Source: Sphingomonas baiyangensis
GTDB taxonomy: Bacteria > Pseudomonadota > Alphaproteobacteria > Sphingomonadales > Sphingomonadaceae
Reading direction: 5' to 3'
NCBI RefSeq assembly: GCF_005144715.1
Contig: NZ_SWKR01000002.1
Span: 1,434,146 to 1,498,145, forward strand
Length of the DNA stretch: 64,000 nucleotides
Part shown: positions 21,769 through 30,559 of the stretch, one piece after another
How the letters are laid out: each line of letters opens with the position of its first letter
Numbering within the stretch: the stretch's first letter is position 1
Notes under the pieces: model-generated
What the model was told of the DNA's origin: nothing
What the model saw: only the letters and a program-made list of their open reading frames with translations
Databases searched by the model: none
Program-made: the position numbers and the translations under genes

Positions 21769-22371
21769 TCAGTCGTGGCGGTGGAAGCGGTGGCGCATCT
21801 TCCATTTGGCGGCGGTGCGCAGGCGCCAGAACAGGATCGAGATCGCCCAGCCGACAACCGCGGTGATCGCCGAGATGACGAACAGCCCGACGACGAGCGC
21901 GGGTGCCGCTTCGGAGAAAAGCCATCCGGTCCATTCGGCGACGCCGGCGCTCGAATCGATGAGCGCCATGAAGCCCGAGAGATCGGCGGTGCGCCCCAGC
22001 ATGAAATTGCCGAGCCACAGCGAGGCGTAGAGGATGAACGGCGTGGTCGCCGGATTGCTGAGGAAGGTCATCGCTGCGGCGACGGGCACGTTGGCGCGGA
22101 AGCTGAGCGCGAGCAGTGCGGCACCGGCGATCTGCAGGCCCGGAATCATCAGGAAGATGCCGACGAACAGCCCGAGCGCGGTGCCGCGCGGCACCGAGCG
22201 CCGCGTGAAGCGCCACAGTTCGGGGGCGAGTACGCGGTGCGCGACGGGGCGCAGGAAACGGTTCTTCTCAAGCTCTTCGCGCGAGGGGATGTTGGCCGCG
22301 ATGGTGCGTGCCAGCCAGTCCTTGCGCTTCGGCGTGCCCTTTTTCTCGGGGCGGCGATCGCGGTGCGCCAT
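21769..22371 (-). CDS. DUF2062 domain membrane protein
   Basis: A 200-residue protein. The first 60 residues are basic and soluble (RRPEKKGTPKRKDWLART, then SREELEKNRFLRPVAHRVL), and three or four membrane segments follow, with the DUF2062 pattern SVPRGTALGLFVGIFLMIPG, LSNPATTPFILYASLWLG and a final SAITAVVGWAISILFW. The function of the family is unknown. The ATG at 22371 sits next to the smpB stop (22373), so the gene is probably cotranscribed with smpB. An upstream ATG at 22449 would overlap smpB and lacks conservation logic. Confidence 0.82.
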   Translation of the reverse strand: MAHRDRRPEKKGTPKRKDWLARTIAANIPSREELEKNRFLRPVAHRVLAPELWRFTRRSVPRGTALGLFVGIFLMIPGLQIAGAALLALSFRANVPVAAAMTFLSNPATTPFILYASLWLGNFMLGRTADLSGFMALIDSSAGVAEWTGWLFSEAAPALVVGLFVISAITAVVGWAISILFWRLRTAAKWKMRHRFHRHD

Positions 22372-22372
22372 G

Positions 22373-22858
22373 TCAGTCACGGTCGCCACGCAGGAGGCGC
22401 TGCTGATCGCGCTTCCAGTCGCGCTCCTTGATCGTCTCGCGCTTGTCATGCGCCTTCTTGCCCTTCGCCAGCGCCAGTTCGACCTTGGCGCGGCCGCGCG
22501 CGTTGAAATAGATGCTCAGCGGCACGAGCGTCATTCCCTCGCGCGCCACTGCGCCATGCAGCTTTCCTAGCTCACGGGCATGAAGGAGCAATTTACGCGG
22601 TCGCTTGGGCTGGTGATTGTGGCGGTTGCCGTGGCTGAATTCGGGAATGTTGGCGTTGACCAGCCAGGCCTGCTCGTCCTTCACCTCGGCATAGCTCTCG
22701 GCGATCGAGCCTTCGCCGAAGCGCAGCGACTTCACCTCGGTGCCGGTAAGCGCGATGCCCGCCTCGTACACGTCCTCGATGAAATATTCGAAACGCGCGC
22801 GCCGGTTCTCGGCGACGATCTTCTTCTTGTCGAAGGCGGTGGGGCGGGGTCTGGCCAT
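22373..22858 (-). CDS. smpB: SsrA-binding protein SmpB
   Basis: Binds tmRNA and brings it to stalled ribosomes in trans-translation. The 161-residue length is typical. The sequence from [18 protein letters not shown] through [22 protein letters not shown] and [14 protein letters not shown] to the basic C-terminal tail [20 protein letters not shown] is standard SmpB. The frame runs back to 23032, but the ATG at 22858 starts the conserved protein. The tmRNA gene was not found in this window. Confidence 0.97.
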   Translation of the reverse strand: MARPRPTAFDKKKIVAENRRARFEYFIEDVYEAGIALTGTEVKSLRFGEGSIAESYAEVKDEQAWLVNANIPEFSHGNRHNHQPKRPRKLLLHARELGKLHGAVAREGMTLVPLSIYFNARGRAKVELALAKGKKAHDKRETIKERDWKRDQQRLLRGDRD

Positions 22859-22936
22859 CAGGAGGCGCGGAGATAGGCGTGCGCGCGGCCAATTGAAAGC
22901 GGGTGTTGCGTGGGCGTGACGCCGCGCTCCCCTCCC

Positions 22937-22964
22937 CTTGAAAATGACACGCCCGAACCCAGAT
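22937..22964 (+). promoter_or_regulatory. heat-shock sigma-32 (RpoH) promoter for hsp20
   Basis: The sequence CTTGAAA at 22937-22943 is followed after 14 bases by CCCAGAT at 22958-22964. This closely matches the RpoH consensus (CTTGAAA, 11-16 bases, CCCATnT). Transcription would begin near 22971, leaving a leader of about 94 bases before the Hsp20 ATG at 23065. Confidence 0.75.
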
Positions 22965-22970
22965 TCGATG

Positions 22971-23064
22971 GCGTGGACGGTGCCCCGACGGGGCCGTTCG
23001 CATCCCGCGCCGCGCCATGCCGGCGGGCGCACCCACAGTCATGTTGCTCAACGGAGAATTTGAC
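22971..23064 (+). promoter_or_regulatory. ROSE-like RNA thermometer in the hsp20 leader
   Basis: The leader between the sigma-32 promoter and the hsp20 ATG folds into GC hairpins (CCCC-GA-CGGGG near 22983-22994 and CGCCG-N8-CGGCG near 23010-23027). Its 3' end carries TTGCTC at 23044-23049 facing the ribosome site GGAGAA at 23053-23058. That arrangement, a U-U-G-C-U strand covering the Shine-Dalgarno with a G-G mismatch, is the hallmark of ROSE elements that control small heat-shock genes in alphaproteobacteria. The fold was made by eye only. Confidence 0.6.
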
Positions 23065-23541
23065 ATGAGTCGATTCGATTTCACCCCCTATCGCCGCTCG
23101 ACGATCGGCTTCGACCGCCTGTTCGACCTGCTCGAGGCGAACAGCCGTCAGGCATCGAGCGAGAATTATCCGCCTTTCAATCTCGAGCGGCTGGCCGAGG
23201 ATCGCTATCGCATCACGCTGGCGGTCGCGGGCTTCCGCGCCGACGAGATCGAGATCACCGCGCAGCAGAACCTGTTGCTGGTGTCAGGCCGCAAGGGCGA
23301 GGAGAGCGAGGCCGCGCGCGGTGCGTTCCTGCATCTCGGCATCGCCAACCGCAGCTTCGAGCGGCGCTTCGAGCTCGCCGATTTCGTGCGCGTCGAGGCC
23401 GCCGATCTGGCCGACGGCCTGCTGGTGATCGACCTGGTGCGCGAAGTGCCCGATGCGATGAAGCCGCGCCGCATCGCCATCGGCGGCAACCGCCCCGCGG
23501 AGCCGGCGATCGAGCACGACGACCGCGCCGAGGCCGCGTAA
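23065..23541 (+). CDS. Hsp20 family small heat-shock protein (IbpA-like)
   Basis: ATP-independent chaperone that holds unfolding proteins. The 158-residue product has an N-terminal arm (DFTPYRRSTIGFDRLFDLLE), an alpha-crystallin domain (about 38-130) with the DLADGLLVIDL strand that corresponds to the conserved A-x-x-x-G-V-L motif, and a C-terminal RRIAI segment, the I-x-I oligomerisation motif. The ATG at 23065 has GGAGAA 6 bases ahead; an earlier in-frame ATG at 23017 lies inside the leader and is not needed. Regulation by sigma-32 and a ROSE-like leader is indicated. The gene ends in a strong terminator. Confidence 0.93.
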   Translation: MSRFDFTPYRRSTIGFDRLFDLLEANSRQASSENYPPFNLERLAEDRYRITLAVAGFRADEIEITAQQNLLLVSGRKGEESEAARGAFLHLGIANRSFERRFELADFVRVEAADLADGLLVIDLVREVPDAMKPRRIAIGGNRPAEPAIEHDDRAEAA

Positions 23542-23581
23542 CCGCGCTGCGGGCGCTTTGCTCCCTTGAGCGCCCCAGGAA

Positions 23582-23620
23582 GGCGTCCGGACCCCACGGG
23601 TTCGGGCGCCTTTTCCTTTT
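23582..23620 (+). terminator. intrinsic terminator of hsp20
   Basis: A 13-bp stem (23582-23594 with 23598-23610, two G-T wobbles, 3-base loop) is followed directly by TTTTCCTTTT. It lies 40 bases after the hsp20 stop and separates this gene from the hemerythrin-like gene. Confidence 0.88.
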
Positions 23621-23688
23621 CGCATCAAGCGGAACGCGCAAGCTGCGCGACCGTTTTGCCCTGCATGCGAACAGCGATGGAGGGTGTG

Positions 23689-24306
23689 ATGACCGACACG
23701 ACGACGACGCGCGACGCGCAGGGACGATTCGAGAAGAAGCAGCCGGCGGGCGATGCTGCGAACAAGCCCAATCTGGGGCTGCTGGCGGGTGCCGCCACGG
23801 CGGGCGCCGCGCTGGGGCTGCTGGCGATGATCGGCCGCAAGGCGGCGGTGCAGGCGCCATCGGTGCTGGCGGGCGACTGGGTGCAGGCGCTGGCGGCCGA
23901 GCACAAGGCGGTGCTCAAGCTGTTCGACGCGATCGAGGCGACCGAGACGCGCAACACCACCAAGCGATCGATCCTGCTGGCGCAGCTGAAGCATGCGCTT
24001 GCCAAGCACGATGTCGAGGAAGGCAACGTCATCTACCCGGCGCTGCGCGATGCCGGGCGGGTCGAGGAAGCCGACCAGCTCACCAAGGAGCATGGCTATG
24101 TGAAGCAGCACCTCTACGCGCTGGAGAACATGCCCAAGGACAGCCCCGAATTCCTCGCGCGCGTGCGCAAGTTCCGGGCCGACATCGAGGAGCATATGAC
24201 CGAGGAGGAGACGAGCCTGTTCCCGGCATTGCGCGCGCAGCTATCCGAGGAGCGCAACAAGCAGCTCGCGGCGGCAATGAACAAGGAAGGCTTCAAGGTG
24301 GCGTGA
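23689..24306 (+). CDS. hemerythrin (HHE) domain protein
   Basis: A 205-residue protein. The first 60 residues include a hydrophobic Ala/Gly-rich stretch (LGLLAGAATAGAALGLLAMI, about 29-48) that may be a membrane anchor. The remainder is a four-helix hemerythrin-like domain with metal-ligand candidates in LAAEHKAVLKLFDAIE, LKHALAKHDVEEGNVIYPAL, EHGYVKQHLY and IEEHMTEEETSLFPAL. Such domains bind a di-iron centre and sense or store oxygen, or protect from nitric oxide. The ATG at 23689 has a GGAGGG ribosome site 5 bases upstream. It follows the hsp20 terminator and so has its own promoter. Confidence 0.87.
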   Translation: MTDTTTTRDAQGRFEKKQPAGDAANKPNLGLLAGAATAGAALGLLAMIGRKAAVQAPSVLAGDWVQALAAEHKAVLKLFDAIEATETRNTTKRSILLAQLKHALAKHDVEEGNVIYPALRDAGRVEEADQLTKEHGYVKQHLYALENMPKDSPEFLARVRKFRADIEEHMTEEETSLFPALRAQLSEERNKQLAAAMNKEGFKVA

Positions 24307-24378
24307 GGGTTGGGGCTACGCCCGGATCTCTAGTCCGTTCGTGCTGAGCCTCCTAAAGTTCAATGACTTCAGCTATGG

Positions 24379-24528
24379 CCGCTCGTGCTAAGTAGAGACC
24401 GAGTAGCTCCTGCAAGGAGCGTATCGAGGGTGCGTATCGAAGTACCGTCACACGCGACAATCTGTCCTTCGATACACCGCCTCGATACGCTGCTGCGCAG
24501 CTACTCGGCAGTTACTCAGGACGAGCGG
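24379..24528. repeat. long dispersed palindromic repeat (CGAGTAGC family), diverged copy
   Basis: A 150-base element with inverted ends: CCGCTCGTGCTAAGTAG on the left and a matching TTACTCAGG-ACGAGCGG on the right. Inside it carries a partly palindromic core with GAGTAGC and TATCGA repeats. A second copy is at 50005-50131. A separate half-element, CCGTTCGTGCTGAG, lies at 24335-24348. The repeats fill the 250-base gap between the hemerythrin gene and accA. Confidence 0.75.
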
Positions 24529-24556
24529 GTTTGGGGCAGTCTAGCCTCTTTACGTC

Positions 24557-25504
24557 CTAGGCCCTGCCCATCGCGAGGAACTTCTCGCGCCTTGCTCGGC
24601 GTAGCGCGTCGGGGGACTGGTTCTCGAGCGCCGCGAGCGCGTCGGCGATGCCGTCGCCCAGAGCGTCGATCGCGGCGGTGGGGTCGCGGTGCGCGCCGCC
24701 CAGTGGCTCGGCGATGACGCGATCGATGACGCCGAGGCCCATCAGATCCTGCGCGGTGACCTTCATCGCCTCGGCGGCGTCGGCGGCCTTGTCGGCGGTG
24801 CGCCACAGGATCGAGGCGCAGCCCTCGGGCGAGATCACCGAATAGACGGCGTGCTCGAACATCAGCACAGTGTTGCCCGTCGCCAGCGCGACGGCGCCGC
24901 CCGAGCCGCCTTCGCCGACGATCGCGGCGACCATCGGCACGCCGAGATTGAGGCACTGCTCGGTCGAGCGCGCGATCGCTTCGGCCTGGCCGCGCTCCTC
25001 GGCCTGCACGCCGGGAAACGCGCCCGAGGTATCGACCAGCGTCACGACCGGCAGGCCGAAGCGATCGGCGAGCTGCATTAGGCGGATCGCCTTGCGGTAG
25101 CCCTCGGGCTTGCCCATGCCGAAATTGTGGCGGATGCGGCTTGCGGTATCGTCGCCCTTCTCGTGCCCGATCACCATCACGCGACGGCCGCGGAACCGCC
25201 CGAGGCCACCGATGATCGCGGCGTCGTCGGCAAAGGCGCGGTCGCCGCCCAGCGGCATGAAATCGTCGATCAGCCCGGCGACATAATGCTTGAAGTGCGG
25301 CCGCTCGGGATGGCGGGCAACCTGCGTCTTCTGCCACGGGGTCAACCGCTGATAGGTCTCGCGCAGCAGCTTGTCGGACTTGGCCTGGAGGCGCCTGACG
25401 TCGCCGTCGATATCCAGCTCGCCATCGCGTGCGGTATCGCGCAGCTCGTCGATACGGCCTTGCAGCTCGGCGATGGGCTTTTCGAAATCGAGGAAAGTGG
25501 GCAT
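24557..25504 (-). CDS. accA: acetyl-CoA carboxylase carboxyltransferase subunit alpha
   Basis: Alpha half of the carboxyltransferase that transfers CO2 from biotin to acetyl-CoA to give malonyl-CoA, the first step of fatty-acid synthesis. The 315-residue length is normal. Family marks include [21 protein letters not shown] at the N-terminus, [48 protein letters not shown] and the [15 protein letters not shown] oxyanion region. It starts 11 bases after the xerD stop, so the two genes probably share a transcript. Confidence 0.98.
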   Translation of the reverse strand: MPTFLDFEKPIAELQGRIDELRDTARDGELDIDGDVRRLQAKSDKLLRETYQRLTPWQKTQVARHPERPHFKHYVAGLIDDFMPLGGDRAFADDAAIIGGLGRFRGRRVMVIGHEKGDDTASRIRHNFGMGKPEGYRKAIRLMQLADRFGLPVVTLVDTSGAFPGVQAEERGQAEAIARSTEQCLNLGVPMVAAIVGEGGSGGAVALATGNTVLMFEHAVYSVISPEGCASILWRTADKAADAAEAMKVTAQDLMGLGVIDRVIAEPLGGAHRDPTAAIDALGDGIADALAALENQSPDALRRARREKFLAMGRA

Positions 25505-25515
25505 GGCGCTCGCGG

Positions 25516-26418
25516 TTAGGCGCGTCGCACTGGCCCGTCAACGAGCGGGTGGCGCGAGTTGACGAGCGCGACCAGCCGGCTTGCCTCGACATGCGTATAG
25601 ATTTCGGTGGTGGCGATATCGGCATGGCCGAGCATCGCCTGCAACGCGCGCAGATCGGCGCCGCCCGCCAGCAGATGCGTGGCGAAGGCGTGGCGCAGCA
25701 CGTGCGGGCTGACGCGCTCGGGCGCGATACCCGCCGCCGCCGCGAGCGCGCGCACGAGCTGGAACAACCGCACGCGCGTGAGATGGCGCTTGTCCGAGGG
25801 AAACAGGAAGGGCTGGCCCGCCGGCACTTGCGCGCGCCACGCCGCCGCCGCCGCGCGGGCGCGATCCGAAATCGGCACCAGCCGGTCGCGCCCGCCCTTG
25901 CCCTTGAGGATCGCGAACGGCCGATCGGGCGAGATGGCAAGACGCGGCAGCGACACCAGTTCAGTGGCGCGCAGGCCCGAGCCGTAGAGCAGCTCGACGA
26001 GCGCGGCGAGGCGCAGGTCGCGCGGATCGGGCGGATCGCGCGCCAGCCTGTCGGCAATGGCGGCGAACAGCGCATCGACCTCGGCGACCGACAGCGTGCG
26101 CGGCAGCGGGCGATCGCGCGCGGGGCGCGGCAGCGCGGGCGACGGATCGTCGGCGCGCAGCCCCTCGTCGGCGAGGAAGGCGAAGAAGCGGCGGAGCGAC
26201 GCGGCCTTGCGCGCGACGCTGGAGCGCGCGAGCGGCATCCACGCCTCGCCTAGCCGCGCGAGCGCTGCGGCGTCGGCAACGGCGAGGTTGCTGCCGAGCA
26301 GATCGGACGCGAGGCGCAGATCGGTGCGATAGGCAGCGAGCGTGTTGGGCGCGGCGCCGGCCTCGGCGGCCATCATCTCGAGGAAGCGCTCGATCAGCCG
26401 GGCGTCCTCGCTCGCCAT
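25516..26418 (-). CDS. xerD: tyrosine recombinase XerD
   Basis: Site-specific recombinase that resolves chromosome dimers at dif together with XerC. The 300-residue product has an N-terminal SAM-like domain (1-95) and a C-terminal catalytic domain. The catalytic residues are in place: R150 in [11 protein letters not shown]174 in [10 protein letters not shown]239 and R242 in [15 protein letters not shown]265 in [15 protein letters not shown] and the nucleophile Y274. XerD is preferred over XerC because of its place next to accA and aroK, but the two are similar. The ATG is 1 base after the stop of the upstream 601-residue protein. Confidence 0.92.
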   Translation of the reverse strand: MASEDARLIERFLEMMAAEAGAAPNTLAAYRTDLRLASDLLGSNLAVADAAALARLGEAWMPLARSSVARKAASLRRFFAFLADEGLRADDPSPALPRPARDRPLPRTLSVAEVDALFAAIADRLARDPPDPRDLRLAALVELLYGSGLRATELVSLPRLAISPDRPFAILKGKGGRDRLVPISDRARAAAAAWRAQVPAGQPFLFPSDKRHLTRVRLFQLVRALAAAAGIAPERVSPHVLRHAFATHLLAGGADLRALQAMLGHADIATTEIYTHVEASRLVALVNSRHPLVDGPVRRA

Positions 26419-26419
26419 G

Positions 26420-28225
26420 TCAGCTGCGCGCGACCGCCTCGGCAGCGATCATGCGCGCCTCGCCTTCCAGCCCCACGCGGGTAAGCGCGGCGGTGATGTG
26501 GAACAGCGATTCGGGCGCGACGCGCGACCAGTCGCTTGCCTGCATCCCAACGGCGGCGAGCAGCAGCACGGTGGCGGGCTGGTCGGCCTCGGCCGCCTGA
26601 CGGATCGCACGGACCCAGGCGTTCTCGGCGCCGATCGCGACGCCCAATGACTGGGCGAGACCGCTGACGGTCGATTCGGTGACGCGCCCGGTGCCCGCGA
26701 GCCCGGCGAAGAACAGCTGCGCCTTGCGCTGGCTGGCCCCTGCCCCCTGATAGCCGGTCACGGCGCTCGCCGAGAGCGGCGCGCGCGCGGCGGGATCGGT
26801 GAGCGCGATCAATGCCCAGGCATCGCTGCCTTCGGCCACCATGTCGCGCCAGCGCGCGGCGGGGCGATCGAGCCCGGCGGTGAGCATCGAGGCGACGAGG
26901 CGCGGCGCATCCTCGGCGCGCTCGGCCGCGGGCACGATGGTGGCGGCGGCGCGCGCGGTGAGGATTTGGCGCGCGAAGCGGCCCTCGGGCGTGTCGGGCT
27001 CGTCCCAGAGCTGGCGCAGCACGCCCAGGCGCTCGGTGGCGTTGGGCGCGGTATAGGCGAGGCGCAGATCGCGCGCGATGCTTGCCTGGCTGGCGGTGGC
27101 ATCGTCGGCGGTTTCGAGCACGCCGAGCAGGTCGACGAGCGCGAGGTTGGAGAGCACGCCGAGCGCGGCGGCGCGTTCGGCGGCGGGAAGCCGGCGAAAG
27201 GCGGGCACGATCGGCATCTGCGCCGTCCATGCCGGCACATGGGGGCCGACGGTCTCGATCAGGCGATCGGGGATTTCGACGCCCGTCGCCATCGCGAGAC
27301 CGTAGCGCCAGGCGGTGAGCTGCTCGACATCGTCCCATTCGATGGTGACGGCGCGGCGCCCTTGCGCGCCGGCGCCGAGCACCTTTTCGGCGAGCAGGAA
27401 ATCGATGCCGCGCGCGACGCGGGCACGCCGCGCGGCATCGGCAAGCTGCGCGGCGCGGCGCGGCTCGCCGGCAAGCCCCGCGCACATCGCCTCGGCGAGT
27501 ACCCAGCCGCGCTCGGGCGAGGTGGGGCGCCCCAGCGACTCGAGCGGGCAGAGTGCCGCGGGATCGCCGGTGGCGAGCGCCACCTGCATCGCCACCTGAT
27601 AGAGCTTGGGCGTGTGGTTCTCGACATCGACGCCCTGCACGACGTTGCGCGCGGCGACCGCCTCGCCCATGCGAAGCAGCAGCCACGCGCGCTCGGCGGC
27701 AAAATCGGCGCCGTTGACGCGCGCCGGCGTATCGAGCCGCGAGAGCAGCATCCGCCGAAGCGCGATCGACAGCCAGCGCGAGGCGATCGGCGCGTCGACA
27801 TGGCGCATGAGGCGCGAGAGCCAGACGCCGTCGGCATCGCCGAAGCCATTGGCGGGCAGGCCGCCGCTGTCGACGCCGATCGCGCCGACACGCGCGGTCG
27901 AGCGGCGGGCATAGTCGGGCAGTTCGTAGGCGAGCAGCTCCTCCGCCGAGAGCGGCGTAGCGCTGGGCGTGGGGGTCGGCGTAGGCGTGGGTGACGGCGC
28001 GGGACCGGGCGCCGGCAGTGGCTGCACCGTGAGCGGCGCGCCGGGGCGCGGCTGGGCGGGCGCATCGGGGCGCTCGGCAGGTGCGGGAGCGGGCGCGGGT
28101 GCCGGATCGCCGAAGCCCGGCGGCAGCAGCGATTCGGGCGCGTCGCGCTCCTGCGCGGCGAGCATGCCGCCGGCAGTGAGCCCGGCGAGTGCCAGCGCGG
28201 CGGCGCTAGTTCGCCAGATTTTCAA
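26420..28225 (-). CDS. unknown exported protein with a Pro/Thr linker, about 601 residues
   Basis: I do not recognise a named family. A basic N-terminus and a hydrophobic stretch (SAAALALAGLTAGGMLAA) suggest a signal peptide or anchor. A low-complexity linker rich in Pro, Ala and a (PT)n run follows at about 40-90, then 500 residues of Ala-rich helical sequence that reads like repeated TPR/ARM-like helices (LIALTDPAARAPLSASAV, QLFFAGLAGTGRVTES). A TTG at 28225 with AAGGCGG upstream fits best and overlaps the preceding small gene by 20 bases; an ATG at 28267 is the alternative. It is tightly linked to xerD downstream. A role at the envelope or division site is only a guess. Confidence 0.7.
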   Translation of the reverse strand: MKIWRTSAAALALAGLTAGGMLAAQERDAPESLLPPGFGDPAPAPAPAPAERPDAPAQPRPGAPLTVQPLPAPGPAPSPTPTPTPTPSATPLSAEELLAYELPDYARRSTARVGAIGVDSGGLPANGFGDADGVWLSRLMRHVDAPIASRWLSIALRRMLLSRLDTPARVNGADFAAERAWLLLRMGEAVAARNVVQGVDVENHTPKLYQVAMQVALATGDPAALCPLESLGRPTSPERGWVLAEAMCAGLAGEPRRAAQLADAARRARVARGIDFLLAEKVLGAGAQGRRAVTIEWDDVEQLTAWRYGLAMATGVEIPDRLIETVGPHVPAWTAQMPIVPAFRRLPAAERAAALGVLSNLALVDLLGVLETADDATASQASIARDLRLAYTAPNATERLGVLRQLWDEPDTPEGRFARQILTARAAATIVPAAERAEDAPRLVASMLTAGLDRPAARWRDMVAEGSDAWALIALTDPAARAPLSASAVTGYQGAGASQRKAQLFFAGLAGTGRVTESTVSGLAQSLGVAIGAENAWVRAIRQAAEADQPATVLLLAAVGMQASDWSRVAPESLFHITAALTRVGLEGEARMIAAEAVARS

Positions 28226-28418
28226 GCGCCACCGCCTTTTCGACCGTCGTCTGCGGCTGCGTGGCATCGCGCCCGGCGAGGAAGAACAGGCCCCCCACCA
28301 GCAGCACGAGGACGAGCACGAGCAGCACGATGGGATTGGCGAGCGGCGAGCGGCCGCGGGGCGACCGCGCCAGCGACGAGCGCGCGATGGGCGAGCGGGA
28401 CTTGGGCGAGAGAGACAT
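28206..28418 (-). CDS. small single-pass membrane protein, 70 residues, unknown
   Basis: A 70-residue protein: an N-terminal basic segment made of near-repeats of the type SPxxRS (SPKSRSPIARSSLARSPRGR), one strongly hydrophobic helix (NPIVLLVLVLVLLVGGLFFL) and a short polar tail ending KAVALENLAN. This is the layout of a small inner-membrane protein with a cytoplasmic basic tail. Its last 20 bases overlap the probable start of the 601-residue exported protein. It is divergent from aroK. I know no function for it; the tight coupling suggests the two work together. Confidence 0.65.
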   Translation of the reverse strand: MSLSPKSRSPIARSSLARSPRGRSPLANPIVLLVLVLVLLVGGLFFLAGRDATQPQTTVEKAVALENLAN

Positions 28419-28509
28419 GGGGGCGAACCGGACCCTTGAATACTGGCTGAAACGACGATCGACGGGCCTTTTGCCCGATGCGGGACGCCGCTGTATAGCC
28501 TCGCCCACG

Positions 28510-29064
28510 ATGCTGCAAACCCGCCCGCACCCGAACGACTGGAACACGCGGCCGATCGTGCTGGTGGGGCTTATGGGTGTGGGCAAATCGACGGTGGGGC
28601 GCCGGCTGGCGGCGCGGCTGCGGCTGCCCTTCGTCGATGCCGACCAGGCGATCGAGCAGGCCGCCGGCATGTCGATATCGGATATTTTCGATCGCTTCGG
28701 CGAGGCGCATTTCCGCGACGGCGAGCGGCGCGTGATCGCGCGGTTGATCGACGGACAGCGCAAGGTGATCGCGACGGGCGGCGGCGCCTTCGTGCAGCCC
28801 GACACGCGCGCGCTGATCCTCGACCAGGCGCTGGCGGTGTGGCTCAACGCCGAGCCGCATGTGCTCGCCGAGCGCGTGAAGCGGCGCGACACGCGGCCCT
28901 TGCTGCGCGGACGCGACGCGCTGTCGACGCTTTCGGAACTTGCCGAGGCGCGCAACCGCTTCTACCGGCTCGCGCCGCTGCACGTCACCAGCTACGACGC
29001 GCCGCACGACGTGACGGTCGATGCGATACTCGAAGCGATGAAGGACGACGGGGTGCGGCGATGA
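28510..29064 (+). CDS. aroK: shikimate kinase
   Basis: Phosphorylates shikimate with ATP in the aromatic amino-acid pathway. The 184-residue product has the Walker A loop GLMGVGKST at 20-28, the shikimate-binding DADQAIEQ, GERRVIARLI, the GGGAFV loop and the LID region RRDTRPLL. The frame extends upstream to 28261, but the ATG at 28510 gives the normal kinase start. It overlaps aroB by ATGA, the common alphaproteobacterial aroK-aroB arrangement. Confidence 0.96.
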   Translation: MLQTRPHPNDWNTRPIVLVGLMGVGKSTVGRRLAARLRLPFVDADQAIEQAAGMSISDIFDRFGEAHFRDGERRVIARLIDGQRKVIATGGGAFVQPDTRALILDQALAVWLNAEPHVLAERVKRRDTRPLLRGRDALSTLSELAEARNRFYRLAPLHVTSYDAPHDVTVDAILEAMKDDGVRR

Positions 29065-30167
29065 CGGTGGTACGGGTCGATCTGGCGGCGCGCGGCTATG
29101 ACGTGGTGATCGAGGCGGGCCTGCTGGCGCGCGCCGGCGCGGCGCTGGTGCCCTTCGCCAACGGGCGCCCGATGCCGATCGTCACCGATGCCAATCTAGC
29201 GCCGCAGCTTGCCGTGCTGACCGACAGCCTCGCCGCGGCGGGCATCGCCGCCACGCCGATCGTGGTGCCACCGGGCGAAGGCTCCAAAAGCTGGGCGACT
29301 TTGGCCGAGGTGATCGACCGGTTGCTGGCGCTGGGAATCGAGCGATCGGACCATGTGGTGGCACTTGGCGGTGGCGTGATCGGCGATCTGGTGGGCTTCG
29401 CGACGGCGATACTGAAGCGCGGCTGCCGCTTCGTGCAGATGCCGACCAGCCTGCTCGCGCAGGTCGATTCGTCGGTAGGCGGCAAGACCGCGATCAACAC
29501 CGCGGCGGGCAAGAATCTGGTGGGGGCGTTCCACCAGCCCTCGATCGTGCTGATCGACCCGCAGGTGCTCGACACGCTGCCGCCGCGCGAGCTGCGCGCG
29601 GGCTATGCCGAAGTGGTGAAATACGGGCTGATCGACGATGCCGGCTTCTTCGGCTGGTGCCAGGCGAACGGCGCGGCGCTGCTGGCGGGCGACGCCGCCG
29701 CACGCGAGACGGCGATCGCGCACGCGGTGGCGGCGAAGGCACGCATCGTGGCGGAGGACGAGCGCGAGACGAGCGGGCGGCGCGCGCTGCTCAACCTCGG
29801 CCACACCTTTGGTCACGCGCTTGAGGCCGAAACGGGCTTCGGCGCGGCGCTGCTGCATGGCGAGGCGGTGGCGGCGGGCATGGCGCTGGCCTTCGCCTAT
29901 TCGGCCGAGCGCGGGCTGTGCGTTGTCAGCGACGCGCAGGCGGTGGCGGCGCATCTGGCGGCAGTGGGCCTGCCGCACGATCTGGCGAGCGCGGGCGTCG
30001 ATGCCGATGGCGACAGGCTGGTGGCGCACATGGCGCACGACAAGAAGATGGAAGGCGGCACGCTACCCTTCCTGCTGGCGCGCGGCATCGGGCGGACCTT
30101 CCTCGACCGCAGCGTCGACCTGCGCGACGTCGCGCGCTTCCTCGACACGCAGCGCGTACCCGCCTGA
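29061..30167 (+). CDS. aroB: 3-dehydroquinate synthase
   Basis: Makes 3-dehydroquinate from DAHP, the second step of the shikimate pathway, using NAD and a metal ion. It has 368 residues. Visible marks: the NAD-binding [15 protein letters not shown] region, [27 protein letters not shown] and the metal ligands in [12 protein letters not shown]. The ATG at 29061 overlaps the aroK stop. The next small gene begins inside the TGA, so aroK, aroB and the DUF2256 gene are one unit. Confidence 0.97.
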   Translation: MTVVRVDLAARGYDVVIEAGLLARAGAALVPFANGRPMPIVTDANLAPQLAVLTDSLAAAGIAATPIVVPPGEGSKSWATLAEVIDRLLALGIERSDHVVALGGGVIGDLVGFATAILKRGCRFVQMPTSLLAQVDSSVGGKTAINTAAGKNLVGAFHQPSIVLIDPQVLDTLPPRELRAGYAEVVKYGLIDDAGFFGWCQANGAALLAGDAAARETAIAHAVAAKARIVAEDERETSGRRALLNLGHTFGHALEAETGFGAALLHGEAVAAGMALAFAYSAERGLCVVSDAQAVAAHLAAVGLPHDLASAGVDADGDRLVAHMAHDKKMEGGTLPFLLARGIGRTFLDRSVDLRDVARFLDTQRVPA

Positions 30168-30313
30168 TGCCGCAGGGCGTCGCCAAGCGCGACTTGCCCA
30201 GCAAGATCTGCCCGGTGTGCCAGCGGCCCTTCGCATGGCGCAAGAAGTGGGCGCGCGACTGGGAAAGCGTGGTCTACTGCTCCGAGCGCTGCCGGCGGGG
30301 CAAGGCCGGGTAG
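30167..30313 (+). CDS. DUF2256 zinc-ribbon-like small protein
   Basis: A 48-residue protein with four cysteines, C15 and C18 (CPVC) and C38 and C42 (CSERC), separated by [19 protein letters not shown]. This is the whole DUF2256 signature and predicts a zinc-binding mini-domain. The ATG shares its A with the aroB TGA. The function of the family is unknown; in other bacteria it occurs alone or near photolyase-related genes. Confidence 0.88.
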   Translation: MPQGVAKRDLPSKICPVCQRPFAWRKKWARDWESVVYCSERCRRGKAG

Positions 30314-30322
30314 CTGCCGCGA

Positions 30323-30559
30323 TCAATCCTCGCTCGCGGCGCGAAGATCGTCGTCGGAGGCGTCATAGGCGAGGATATCGCCCGGCTGGCAATCGAGATA
30401 GCGGCAGATCGCGGCGAGCGTCGAGAAGCGCACGCCTTTCACCTTGCCCGACTTGAGCAGCGACAGGTTCGATTCGGTGATGCCGATCGCCTCGGCCAGC
30501 TCCTTCGAGCGGACCTTGCGGCGCGCCAGCATCACGTCGAGATTGACGATGACGGGCAT
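30323..30559 (-). CDS. XRE-family helix-turn-helix regulator
   Basis: A 78-residue protein made almost entirely of a Cro/CI-type HTH domain: NLDVMLARRKVRSKELAEAI, then ITESNLSLLKSGKVKGVRFSTLAAICRYLDCQPGDIL. It resembles the short YozG-like regulators commonly paired with DUF2975 membrane proteins. Its ATG overlaps the TGA of the DUF2975 gene. It probably represses its own operon, with the membrane protein influencing its activity. Confidence 0.9.
   Translation of the reverse strand: MPVIVNLDVMLARRKVRSKELAEAIGITESNLSLLKSGKVKGVRFSTLAAICRYLDCQPGDILAYDASDDDLRAASED

Noticed and set aside
27965..28000. Tandem GTGGGGGTC-like simple repeat
   Set aside because: It encodes the Pro-Thr linker of the 601-residue exported protein and is explained by coding, not by a separate repeat element.
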